From Paenibacillus barcinonensis (lineage in GTDB: Bacteria > Bacillota > Bacilli > Paenibacillales > Paenibacillaceae): a DNA stretch of 64,000 nt. Below are positions 32,145 to 40,123 of this stretch, piece after piece. The first letter of the stretch is position 1. Every line of letters starts with the position of its first letter. The notes beneath the pieces were generated by a model. The model was given only the letters and a program-made list of their open reading frames with translations, made no database searches and was not told the origin of the DNA. Where the stretch lies: assembly GCF_003217495.1 (NCBI RefSeq), contig NZ_QJSW01000017.1, forward strand, positions 1 through 64,000, read 5' to 3'. A program made the position numbers and the translations under genes.

Positions 32145-33293
32145 CTATCCTGCATTAGTCATGCTCCGTCTGCTTAGGAAAGGAACCGTGACATGGAACT
32201 CCGTTCCCTTCCCTTCCACACTCTCTACTCTAATGTTGCCATTCATTAGCTCCAATAGCTCCTTGCAAATGGTCAACCCCAGACCACTTCCACCGAATCT
32301 TCTCGCATGGGATATATCGGATTGAGTAAAGGCATCAAACAGTTGATCCATCTGATTGGAGGGTATTCCGATGCCTGTGTCTCGAACCGAGAATGTGAGC
32401 ATCGTTTCCTCCTGTGAATGCTGCTTGACATCCACCTGCAACTGCACTTCACCTTGTTCAGTGAATTTGACGGCATTACTCAGCAGATTATCCAGCACCT
32501 GCCGAAGTCTCAGTGGATCACCCCAAAGCACATCAGGGATACTCAGATCGGCATGACAAAATAAACGTATACGTTTATTCATCGCCGCAGGCTCATGGGT
32601 CTTCACAATCTGCTGAATTAGCTTGAGAGGCTGAAATTCAATATGCTCCATCCCCATTTTGCCTCTCCCCAGCTTTGCCATATCCAGACTGTTATTGACG
32701 ATATTCAGAAGCGCCTCCCCGGATTGACGAGCCAGCTCCAGATATTCGTGCTGCTCCTCAGTAATGTCGCCCATTCTGGCAAGCTCGATCATGCCCATAA
32801 TGCCATTCAGTGGCGTACGAAGCTCGTGGTTCAGCTTGCCGATGAATTCGAGCTGTCCTCTGCTCGTTTTCTCAGCCGTAGACGCAGCAAGCTTCAACTG
32901 CTGCTCGGCAAACTTACGTTCCGTAATATCATATTGAATACCAACAAAGTACAAACAGTCGCCGGCTTCATTAAAAATAGGATCAATATTCAGTTCATTC
33001 CAAAACTTTTGACCACTTTTGGTATGGTTTAATATCTCTACCTTAATGGATTGTTTTTGGACTAATGCTTCCCGAATGCGTTCAACCGTCTCAGGGTCTG
33101 TATCAGCTCCTTGTAAAAAACGGCAATTTCGTCCAATCGACTCTTCATACGTGTATCCGGTTAGCCAAGTAAAGTGCTCGTTGACATACATGAGCGGAAG
33201 CTCAGGTGAGGTAGCATCAACTACCGTAACGGAGGATTTTAATTTTGAGATAATAAATTCCCATTGCATGGGGTCTTGATTATATAGACTCAT
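32145..33293 (-). CDS. LOV-domain blue-light sensor histidine kinase
   Basis: 382 residues, cytosolic. Residues about 15-125 form a LOV domain with all photochemical marks: NEHFTWLTGYTYEE, GRNCRFLQ (residues 54-61, adduct-forming Cys57), FWNELNIDPI, and the C-terminal YFVGIQYDIT with the flavin-sensing Gln120. A helical linker then leads to HisKA (NHELRTPLNGIMG, phospho-acceptor His156) and HATPase_c (DNLLSNAVKF, DTGIGIP, GGSGLGL). The kinase is complete. No response regulator or GGDEF gene lies nearby, so its partner is elsewhere. GGAGGAG precedes ATG 33293. Confidence 0.94.
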   Translation of the reverse strand: MSLYNQDPMQWEFIISKLKSSVTVVDATSPELPLMYVNEHFTWLTGYTYEESIGRNCRFLQGADTDPETVERIREALVQKQSIKVEILNHTKSGQKFWNELNIDPIFNEAGDCLYFVGIQYDITERKFAEQQLKLAASTAEKTSRGQLEFIGKLNHELRTPLNGIMGMIELARMGDITEEQHEYLELARQSGEALLNIVNNSLDMAKLGRGKMGMEHIEFQPLKLIQQIVKTHEPAAMNKRIRLFCHADLSIPDVLWGDPLRLRQVLDNLLSNAVKFTEQGEVQLQVDVKQHSQEETMLTFSVRDTGIGIPSNQMDQLFDAFTQSDISHARRFGGSGLGLTICKELLELMNGNIRVESVEGKGTEFHVTVPFLSRRSMTNAG

Positions 33294-33563
33294 GTCTGCT
33301 CCTCCATCTCACATCCTTTAGATGGTATGTGTTGATATAATACAATCTATATTATTGTACCACAGTTATTCATTCATTGTAGTTCTTGGGTAATAGTTCT
33401 TAATGATATCCAATACAACTGTTGACAATCTCCTGCCTCTTATCAGATTATACAGTTATCCAATTATGTTGTGCCATCATCGCCCATATACTGTTATCTG
33501 CATTTCCTAACGCCAGACCTCAAGGCGGGACCGTTAATGGTTAACGAGGAAGGAAGATCGGTG

Positions 33564-33752
33564 ATGAAAATTCTCTTTTTTATCTTTATGGTGTTATGTA
33601 TGATCAATCTGTGCTTCCCCAAGTTTGCCTGGTACCTGCGATATGGCTGGCTCGTTCAAGGTGAGAGTGAACCCAGCAAATCTTATATGGTTATGGTCCG
33701 AATGTCCAGTCTGTTTATGTTGCTGATCGCATTTACACTTGCAATGGCATGA
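33564..33752 (+). CDS. Small membrane protein (DUF6199-like)
   Basis: 62 residues with two helices: MKILFFIFMVLCMINLCFPK and MVMVRMSSLFMLLIAFTLAM flanking WYLRYGWLVQGESEPSKSY. The YLRYGWxVxGxSEPS centre is what I associate with DUF6199; confidence in the name is moderate. GAGGAAGGAAG lies upstream; ATG 33564 is preferred over ATG 33471. Confidence 0.68.
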   Translation: MKILFFIFMVLCMINLCFPKFAWYLRYGWLVQGESEPSKSYMVMVRMSSLFMLLIAFTLAMA

Positions 33753-33775
33753 ACCGATAATATAGCTGCAAGAAG

Positions 33776-33808
33776 AAGACCAGCTGTCTGTCGATAGCTG
33801 GTCTTTGC
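33776..33808 (+). terminator. Terminator after the DUF6199-like gene
   Basis: AAGACCAGCT / AGCTGGTCTT perfect 10-bp stem; short T tract. Confidence 0.75.
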
Positions 33809-33901
33809 CCTGCACTGACGGGAAAATGATAACTTTATTTGTGGTGAGATTTCGATAAGCACCGTAATATAGAATTATCGTTTCAGAAAGGACATTACTT
33901 T

Positions 33902-34516
33902 ATGAATATTGCATTTTATCCATTCTGGGCTGCGAGGACACTGTTCTCACTCATCCAGGTTATATCCATTACTACATTGACCTGCCTGGCCTATGAACAA
34001 ACAGGATCAGTGATATATGCTGTACTTCTTCTATGTATTTATGCGGCTGGTCATACGGTTGCCAAGCTACTATTTCCATGGCTAACCAAACATTTTGCAT
34101 CATCAGGACTCGTGCTTGGAATGCCAATCATCAAAGCAGTGCTTCTCATGGGTATAGCCTTGGCATCGTCTCATCTGACAGAGTATGCTGCTTTAATATA
34201 TATATCCTTTATTTCTCTTTCATTTGTGATTCGCTGGGAAAGCTTGCTTCTGGAGGCTCTTCAGCCACAACTCATTGAAGAAAACGACCTGGACAAAGCA
34301 AACAATCTGGTCTCATTTGCAAATTATACTGTAACAGGAATCGGTCTGATCATGACGGCGATTACCCTCCTGTATGCTGGCATACCACTGGCACTTTGGA
34401 CAGCAGCAATTCTGTCCTTCGCTGCACTGGCACTAATCAGCACTGTTCAGCACCTGCTTCGCAACCTCTCCCATTCTTCACTAAAACTCAGTCCCAGGCA
34501 CGCACATTACAAATAA
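33902..34516 (+). CDS. Half-length MFS-like membrane protein
   Basis: 204 residues with six hydrophobic helices, matching only the N-terminal half of an MFS permease (FYPFWAARTLFSLIQVISIT, SFVIRWESLLLEALQPQLIE with the acidic NxxxEP-like loop, LVSFANYTVTGIGLIMTAIT). It ends cleanly in HAHYK. AAAGGA precedes ATG 33902. Downstream the DNA is a terminator and a different gene, so no second half exists here. Either a natural six-helix protein working as a dimer or an old truncation. Confidence 0.7.
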   Translation: MNIAFYPFWAARTLFSLIQVISITTLTCLAYEQTGSVIYAVLLLCIYAAGHTVAKLLFPWLTKHFASSGLVLGMPIIKAVLLMGIALASSHLTEYAALIYISFISLSFVIRWESLLLEALQPQLIEENDLDKANNLVSFANYTVTGIGLIMTAITLLYAGIPLALWTAAILSFAALALISTVQHLLRNLSHSSLKLSPRHAHYK

Positions 34517-34544
34517 AAAAGACGAGCTCGGTTAAACGAGCTCG
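34515..34544 (-). terminator. Terminator of the DUF1904 gene
   Basis: CGAGCTCG repeated as a perfect self-complementary pair (34523-34530, 34537-34544) with TTTTTTATTTG on the minus strand; can also serve the plus-strand gene ending at 34516. Confidence 0.8.
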
Positions 34545-34564
34545 ACTAAGACTGTCTCCACGAT

Positions 34565-34894
34565 CTAATCCAAGCGATAATCCGTCAACGGCTTGCCCTG
34601 CTTATAGTACAAATTCGGCGATAATATATTGAAAAAAATGTGCACATCCGGCATGTCCGCCTTCTCAAGGATAGCCTGCATGCATGATGCGATCCGATCA
34701 TGTATCTCCTGGTCACGCTGAAACATCAAAATCTCGATGGATGCCGGGGAAGGTGTCAGGGCTTGTACATCATGACGCTCTGCTTTCATTCTTTCCTGCG
34801 GAAGTTGAGTAATGAGAGCCATCTGCTCGGTAATCTGAGGTACAACCTCCTCCAGCTCATGACCTGTAAATCCTTTAAAACGAATAAACGGCAT
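34565..34894 (-). CDS. DUF1904 family protein
   Basis: 109 residues with the tautomerase-like DUF1904 pattern: MPFIRFKGFTGHELEEVVPQ, an internal EILMFQRDQEIHDRIASCMQ and VHIFFNILSPNLYYKQGKPL. Members are small cytosolic trimers of unknown activity; the initial Met is followed by Pro, as in tautomerases. GAAGGGA precedes ATG 34894. Confidence 0.85.
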   Translation of the reverse strand: MPFIRFKGFTGHELEEVVPQITEQMALITQLPQERMKAERHDVQALTPSPASIEILMFQRDQEIHDRIASCMQAILEKADMPDVHIFFNILSPNLYYKQGKPLTDYRLD

Positions 34895-34995
34895 TGCAAT
34901 CCCTTCAATCTCTATAGTAGTCTCTTATGTGATTTTAAGTACATTGTTTTCACTTGTCAAATGTCACTCATGTCATAAGTACTCTACGAACTGGA

Positions 34996-35025
34996 GCAAA
35001 GCCCCACCAAAGTATTGGTGGAGCT
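34996..35025 (-). terminator. Terminator of the second YjcZ-like gene
   Basis: AGCTCCACCAA / TTGGTGGGGCT around a 4-nt loop, then TTTGC on the minus strand, 27 nt after the stop. Confidence 0.65.
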
Positions 35026-35051
35026 GATCGCCTGCATGCCTAACCGCCAGA

Positions 35052-35171
35052 TTACAGCCAGAACGATTTAGTGATGATTACGAGCAAAATAAAGAGAACG
35101 AGAATAGCGCTAGTTGAAGTCCACGCTCCGTATCCACAAACATTGCCGCAACCGTATCCAACATGACTCAT
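35052..35171 (-). CDS. YjcZ-like sporulation microprotein, copy 2
   Basis: 39 residues: MSHVGYGCGNVCGYGAWTST, then SAILVLFILLVIITKSFWL. Gly/Tyr/Cys-rich head plus one transmembrane helix, the YjcZ layout. AAAGGAGG lies directly upstream of ATG 35171. Closely related to the 42-residue protein at 21113-21241 in the membrane half but not in the head. Confidence 0.85.
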   Translation of the reverse strand: MSHVGYGCGNVCGYGAWTSTSAILVLFILLVIITKSFWL

Positions 35172-35326
35172 TTGATTGGCCTCCTTTGAATTTCAAGGTA
35201 TGCCATAACATATGCGTATTTCCCAGCAGTGACCGGGCGAATGTCCAAGTCTAATCGCCCAATAATAGGATCAAACTTCATGAATTCAGAGATGACCCGA
35301 CCTATTCTCATCATGAAGCTATGTAA

Positions 35327-35506
35327 CTAACCATTTCTACGTTCAATCTGATCATAGATTGCTTGCCCATCATTACCAGATTCCCGCGCAATATCTTTTC
35401 CAAATAATACGAGCTCAGTCATGCTGGCGCCATTCCCCCCGATAATACTAAAAGCCCCCAAAAGCCACAACAACGGATAAAATACAATAGATAGCCCTTT
35501 TTTCAT
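35327..35506 (-). CDS. Small secreted or membrane protein, 59 aa
   Basis: Reads MKKGLSIVFYPLLWLLGAFS, a hydrophobic signal or anchor, then a polar tail TELVLFGKDIARESGNDGQA. GGAGGG precedes ATG 35506. No family recognised. It sits between the YjcZ-like gene and the methyltransferase gene on the same strand. Confidence 0.62.
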   Translation of the reverse strand: MKKGLSIVFYPLLWLLGAFSIIGGNGASMTELVLFGKDIARESGNDGQAIYDQIERRNG

Positions 35507-35616
35507 CCCATGCCCTCCTTCCTCTAAAAGTTACTTTCTGCTAGTTATACGCTCACGCGCAAATACCCGTTTCATTTTTATGGAATATATTGAACAATCT
35601 GGTTATAGAGTTCACT

Positions 35617-37170
35617 CTACTCCAGACTATGCAAAAGAGCTATAGCATCCTGATGGTTCGGGTCCAGCTCAACTGCACGACGGGCATAACTGAGTGCTTC
35701 CTGCTCCAGTTCCAGTTCATAACAGCACACCGCCAGTTCATATAAATGTGTTGTCTGATCTTCATCAGAAGTAACAGTGAGTGCCTCCTCAAGAAATGGT
35801 TTAGCGTCTTCATACATAAACATCTCCATAAATAGCTGGCCCGAAATCAAGGCAAGCTGCGCCCGATGCTCCATAATATAATATGAGGACCACATCTGTC
35901 GGATACCTGATTGAAGATCCAACATCTCCTCATCGCTCGCATCTCGCAACAGATATTTAAAACGAGGGAAAGCATGCATTAGAAATTCGGCATCATACCT
36001 GCCTAAACGCCAGAAGGGCAGCAACTGCTTCAGCTCCATCTGATGCACCTTGGGGTCAATCCACTCTTTGAGACTAAAAAAATCATCGGGACCGAATCGC
36101 TCAACAAAGCGATGATAGGCCATTCTTGTGTTCACATAACTTACGGTTTCCTCCAGCATCATAATCATACCTACATTCAGATCCTTATAATGATGGGTTG
36201 TAAAATAAGCCTTAGCCCCCTGCTGTTCGAGCACATATTGTATTGCATGATAATTAGCTGATAGCGAGAAGCTACCATGTAACGCAAATTCGGGTGGCTC
36301 CGCATATTTCCAGTACTCCAGCCGATGATCCCCCTTATCTGCCGTAATCAGCATGTAGCCTGACCGGGACAGCTTGCCCAAACGTTCAAGACAACCAAGA
36401 CCTGCAGACGGAAGCAGGATATGCGAGTCCTCCAGTTCAGCCTGGTACAGGGCGATCAGTTCAGAGTAAGGATAGCTCTGCGTACTATATTCCGGCGCAG
36501 TACGATAGGTATATTCTAATGACATTTGTTCCAGCATCTGAACAGGCTCACGTGTATTGGCATCTTGGGGTAGCTCAACATGCAGATCACACTCAAGCAC
36601 CTGCCCCTCACTAATGTAGATCAACTCCTGTGGAATACTATCAAAAAAATAATTGGCAATGAGCACTAACGGTTGCTGCAAATCCCCCTGCTTAACTGTC
36701 AGCCCCGACACAACCAGATTCAATTCCGTATCCTGCATCGCATCAAAACGCGCAAAATCCAGCATCCCCTGATCAATGTAAGTCTGCATGGAGGGATGCT
36801 CTCTCCATCCCATTACATTTCCCATTGCCAGGTCTGTCATGACATAACGAAAGGCCGGCAGCTCAATACCCGCAAGTCCCTTTAGTTCACACAGCTTGCT
36901 CAGTACCTGATGAGCTAGTCGGCCGGCACCGGCACCAAGCTCAACAATCGTGACGATCTCCTGCCGTACACCTCCCGTAGCCAAATCCTGCAAAAATGCA
37001 AAAATCATCTCTGCATACGCTGTAGCAATCAACGGATTACTCGTAATATATTGCGGAACCTGGCGACCCTCCCAGGCTTGCAAACCCACTTGTTCGTAAT
37101 ACGCTCTCTGCCACTCCCAGATGGGTGCTTCACTGAATCGGAAATGCTGACTTTGTCTTTCTATCTTCAC
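35617..37170 (-). CDS. MidA/NDUFAF7-like SAM-dependent methyltransferase with C-terminal TPR
   Basis: 517 residues. The N-terminal 360 residues follow the PF02636 class: ITSNPLIATAYAEMIFAFLQ, a SAM-binding IVELGAGAGRLAHQVL, then VLIANYFFDSIPQELIY. That class is known for arginine symmetric dimethylation of a complex I subunit in mitochondria. The last 90 residues form TPR-like helices (YEDAKPFLEEALTVTSDEDQ, EALSYARRAVELDPNHQDAI), presumably a substrate-docking module. Start GTG 37170 with AGCAGG upstream. Bacterial target unknown; no complex I gene is nearby. Confidence 0.85.
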   Translation of the reverse strand: MKIERQSQHFRFSEAPIWEWQRAYYEQVGLQAWEGRQVPQYITSNPLIATAYAEMIFAFLQDLATGGVRQEIVTIVELGAGAGRLAHQVLSKLCELKGLAGIELPAFRYVMTDLAMGNVMGWREHPSMQTYIDQGMLDFARFDAMQDTELNLVVSGLTVKQGDLQQPLVLIANYFFDSIPQELIYISEGQVLECDLHVELPQDANTREPVQMLEQMSLEYTYRTAPEYSTQSYPYSELIALYQAELEDSHILLPSAGLGCLERLGKLSRSGYMLITADKGDHRLEYWKYAEPPEFALHGSFSLSANYHAIQYVLEQQGAKAYFTTHHYKDLNVGMIMMLEETVSYVNTRMAYHRFVERFGPDDFFSLKEWIDPKVHQMELKQLLPFWRLGRYDAEFLMHAFPRFKYLLRDASDEEMLDLQSGIRQMWSSYYIMEHRAQLALISGQLFMEMFMYEDAKPFLEEALTVTSDEDQTTHLYELAVCCYELELEQEALSYARRAVELDPNHQDAIALLHSLE

Positions 37171-37333
37171 TTGTATTAAACCTGCTTTCTATTCATCTAT
37201 TGAAAATATGACCTATGTTATTCAATGCAAAAATATAATTATATCATACCACTTATAATCTATTCCCCTTTAATCTATCCTTCATTCTTCCCATGTAGCC
37301 AAATTACACGTATCTCATGTAGTAACTGCACAT

Positions 37334-37362
37334 AAAAAAGCCTGCTCCCTAAGGAAGCAGGC
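37334..37362 (-). terminator. Terminator of the 37407-37832 gene
   Basis: GCCTGCT / AGCAGGC extended by TCCTTAGGGA pairing, then six T on the minus strand. Confidence 0.88.
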
Positions 37363-37406
37363 GCCTATCCTACCAGACTCTCTATCTCTATTCATGACTA
37401 ATTAGA

Positions 37407-37832
37407 TTAGTCAGAATACAAAGCCCCATCAAAGTTCTCAGGGCCGACACGAATGGTACCCAGCAAGTTAGAGCTGATGAACGCCGTATACGTCAGTTGA
37501 GGTGTGATTGGCGGGTTAAAGTCACTAGCTGAGAACGTAATTACTTGAGGCGCCAGTACACTTAAACTGAATGTGGACGTAGCCGAATAGATGATCGGAT
37601 CAGTTGACAGCGTTCCTCTCACAACGGTAATCGTAACACCTACAAGAGCTAAGGGCAGCTGCAGTGTCACGGTTCCCGTGAACTGAACACGCGGATTGGC
37701 TCCGATAGTACCAGTAGTAACCAGGCCAATCTGGCCAAACAATTGCGGGGTATCCACCACAAGAATCGGGATCGCAATGGAGTTTGCCAAGCTCGCATTC
37801 TGCGAGGTTCTTGCATCAATAAATTGACTCAT
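37407..37832 (-). CDS. Beta-rich hypothetical protein (possible spore/exosporium surface protein)
   Basis: 141 residues without signal peptide, almost entirely alternating strands: IPILVVDTPQLFGQIGLVTT, VQFTGTVTLQLPLALVGVTI, TVVRGTLSTDPIIYSATSTF, FISSNLLGTIRVGPENFDGA. The composition and jelly-roll-like spacing resemble the C-terminal trimerising domains of exosporium filament proteins, without a collagen-like stem. AGGAGG before ATG 37832. Spore-surface role is inference. Confidence 0.6.
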   Translation of the reverse strand: MSQFIDARTSQNASLANSIAIPILVVDTPQLFGQIGLVTTGTIGANPRVQFTGTVTLQLPLALVGVTITVVRGTLSTDPIIYSATSTFSLSVLAPQVITFSASDFNPPITPQLTYTAFISSNLLGTIRVGPENFDGALYSD

Positions 37833-38003
37833 GAAATCTACCTCCTATGTGTTGGGATAGGATAGTATATGCGAGAATCACAGTCTGGCATGGACATACA
37901 TACCCTTAAAGAAAAAAAGTTAAATAACTATATGAGCCGACTAAAGATTTACATAGACTTCACTTATCGCATTTACCTGTAACTATGAAATCTTCACTAT
38001 GAA

Positions 38004-38036
38004 AACAGAAAAAAACCCTTGCATCGCAAGGGTTTT
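38004..38036 (-). terminator. Terminator of the tRNA pair
   Basis: AAAACCCTTGC / GCAAGGGTTTT with a 3-nt loop followed by T-rich sequence on the minus strand, directly after the Ile2 tRNA. Confidence 0.85.
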
Positions 38037-38042
38037 GAAATA

Positions 38043-38116
38043 TGGGCCCTACAGGACTCGAACCTGTGACCAATCGGTTATGAGCCGACCGCTCTAACCA
38101 ACTGAGCTAAGGGCCC
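38043..38116 (-). tRNA. tRNA with anticodon CAT, probably tRNA-Ile2 (lysidine-modified)
   Basis: Cloverleaf: acceptor GGGCCCT/AGGGCCC, D arm GCTC AGTTGGTTA GAGC, anticodon arm GTCGG CTCATAA CCGAT, T arm ACAGG TTCGAGT CCTGT. The D-arm and GGCTCATAACCG anticodon region match bacterial minor isoleucine tRNAs, whose C34 becomes lysidine by TilS to read AUA, better than elongator Met. CCA not encoded. Confidence 0.8.
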
Positions 38117-38174
38117 TAGACAAATAATATATAACAGTGCAGATGATGGCTGTAAATCATCCAGTAAAGCTATA

Positions 38175-38248
<74 letters not shown>

Positions 38249-38317
38249 TCGTTAGAAATAATAAACAGCGACTTAATTAATATACACCATTGATACATTA
38301 TAAGTCAAGGGGGAATC

Positions 38318-38482
38318 TCAGGGAATAAATCGTACACCATAACGACCTTTGCGTGAACGGTATACTTCGACTTCTTCAGGCTCGTTATGACCATATATCC
38401 AGCCATCCTGCTCCAGTCTTTTTGCCAGGCAGCCCGCCTGAAATTTAGTTGTATACAGCTTGCTGAAATAAACCCATCTCAT
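38318..38482 (-). CDS. Small conserved basic protein, 54 aa
   Basis: Reads MRWVYFSKLYTTKFQAGCLA and ends EVEVYRSRKGRYGVRFIP. Soluble, aromatic-rich, one Cys; the CLAKRLEQDGW segment looks like a helix followed by a strand pair, as in small ferredoxin-like folds. GGAAAGGA precedes ATG 38482. Family not recognised. Confidence 0.62.
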   Translation of the reverse strand: MRWVYFSKLYTTKFQAGCLAKRLEQDGWIYGHNEPEEVEVYRSRKGRYGVRFIP

Positions 38483-38544
38483 GCTACTCGTCCTTTCCAA
38501 GGGCATCATATAATGCTGTTAATTGTAGAATGCCCCTTTTCTGT

Positions 38545-38581
38545 AAAAATAGCCACCAGAGAAGGATAAATCTCCGGCGGC
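38545..38581 (-). terminator. Terminator of the five-gene transporter operon
   Basis: GCCGCCGGAGA / TCTCTGGTGGC hairpin with ATTTTTAC on the minus strand, about 70 nt after the solute-binding protein stop. Confidence 0.75.
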
Positions 38582-38649
38582 CATTTCAAGGTCAAGAAGT
38601 CATGCTGCACTTTATGTTTTCCCAAATACCAAGAAGAGAAACACCTGAC

Positions 38650-40101
38650 TTATTCGAATGTCGCTTTAGGGTCCTTCTTCAACTTTTCAAGCATCTCGTT
38701 TCCTTTAGCTGCCCATTCTGCAAGAGCTTCTTTTGGTGTTTTTTTGTTTTCCAGCACCTGGTTAAAGTATTCCATCCCTTTATCGCCTACCTGCCATAAA
38801 TTAGGCATCTTTTGATACAGCTTGTCGAGGTTTGTATTCGTTGGCGGGATCGGCTTCAAGGTGTAGAATGCCTGAATATTGTAGTCCAGACCATCTTTTG
38901 GCTTGATAAAGCTTTTCCGGGACACCATCTCATAGCTGCTGCGCGCCTTGATCTTCGCCCAGTCCTCACTGTTCATATACTTGATCAATTCCCATGCATC
39001 ATCCGGATTCTGAGCCGAGCTGTTAATTGCCATCAAATTACTCAAGTAGATGTTGCCGCCAATTTCAGGCGCCTCGGGATGAACTGGTGGTGTAACGATA
39101 TCCCAATCTATCTTGGTGAAATCCTTCATTTTGTCTGCATTTTTGTTCGCATCCACCAACTGATTAATGTAACTGTAATCTCCGATCGCCATCGCCGTCT
39201 TGCCACTCATGAACAAATCGCCCTGAAACGGATTGTAGCGTCCTTCTGTCGGCTGATCCTGCGGCTCGTCACCTTTCGGGATGATTTTATCAATCGCCAG
39301 CTTGCTAACAGTGCTCCATACCTTCTCCCACTGCGGAGAATCGACCGTCATCTTTTCTGCCTTATCGTCAAACACCTTCAACTGCAACGAGTTGTAATAC
39401 TGCTGCATGGAGTAATATGGAGAACCGCCTTGATAAGTGGAAAATGCCAAGCCGAAGACATGGTCTTTTCCTTCCCCTTTCGTAAGACGTTTGGCCAGAT
39501 TAAAGATATCATCCCACGTCATATTGTCCGTTGGCGGTTCAACGCCTGCTTTTTCAAATAACCCTTTGTTGTAAAACAACGCCGAGGAAGAGAACGTAGG
39601 TGTCAATGCATAGATGTTTTGATCTCCCAGATCCTTGATCCCCTCAAGAACACTTGGCACGATATCGCTGGTGTCAAATTTATCTTCCTGCATCAATGGA
39701 TCAAGCTGTTTAACCATATTTTCCTGAATCAAGGCCTTCACCGTAGAGGTGTCAGCAATGACAACATCTACCGGATTATCTCCAGTCATTATCTTTTTCA
39801 AGCTTTCCAGCGTATCTGGAGCTTCTGGACGCTCCTCCGAATTCCCATATCCGTACATGCTGCCCTGGTCGACAGCCGGTACGATCTCGACAGTGACATT
39901 GTTATGAGTAAGCTCAAAAGCATCCGTGAATTGCTGACGGAAATAGCTGTCATCCTGTCCTCCCCACAGTGTAGCCACACGCAACACGCGCTGCTCATTA
40001 TTCTTACTCTCACTGGCTGTACATCCCGCAATCAAAGGTAAAGCCAATGTTGCTGTCGCCATGATGGCCAACACACGTTTCCCCCATAACCTGTTCTTCA
40101 T
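38650..40101 (-). CDS. Extracellular solute-binding lipoprotein (sugar-type, family 1)
   Basis: 483 residues: signal peptide with lipobox (LALPLIAGC), then a periplasmic-binding-like fold: VLRVATLWGGQDDSYFRQQF, VDVVIADTSTVKALIQENMV, SSSALFYNKGLFEKAGVEPP, DDIFNLAKRLTKG and SGKTAMAIGDYSYINQ. Such proteins normally feed sugar importers with MalF/MalG permeases. Here the neighbours are FtsX/MacB-type genes, so its ligand and partner are unclear. ATG 40101 sits after GGGGGAC; the frame extends 67 codons upstream into the ATPase gene without relevance. Last gene of the operon. Confidence 0.87.
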   Translation of the reverse strand: MKNRLWGKRVLAIMATATLALPLIAGCTASESKNNEQRVLRVATLWGGQDDSYFRQQFTDAFELTHNNVTVEIVPAVDQGSMYGYGNSEERPEAPDTLESLKKIMTGDNPVDVVIADTSTVKALIQENMVKQLDPLMQEDKFDTSDIVPSVLEGIKDLGDQNIYALTPTFSSSALFYNKGLFEKAGVEPPTDNMTWDDIFNLAKRLTKGEGKDHVFGLAFSTYQGGSPYYSMQQYYNSLQLKVFDDKAEKMTVDSPQWEKVWSTVSKLAIDKIIPKGDEPQDQPTEGRYNPFQGDLFMSGKTAMAIGDYSYINQLVDANKNADKMKDFTKIDWDIVTPPVHPEAPEIGGNIYLSNLMAINSSAQNPDDAWELIKYMNSEDWAKIKARSSYEMVSRKSFIKPKDGLDYNIQAFYTLKPIPPTNTNLDKLYQKMPNLWQVGDKGMEYFNQVLENKKTPKEALAEWAAKGNEMLEKLKKDPKATFE

Positions 40102-40123
40102 CTCCCATGTCCCCCTCATTAAT

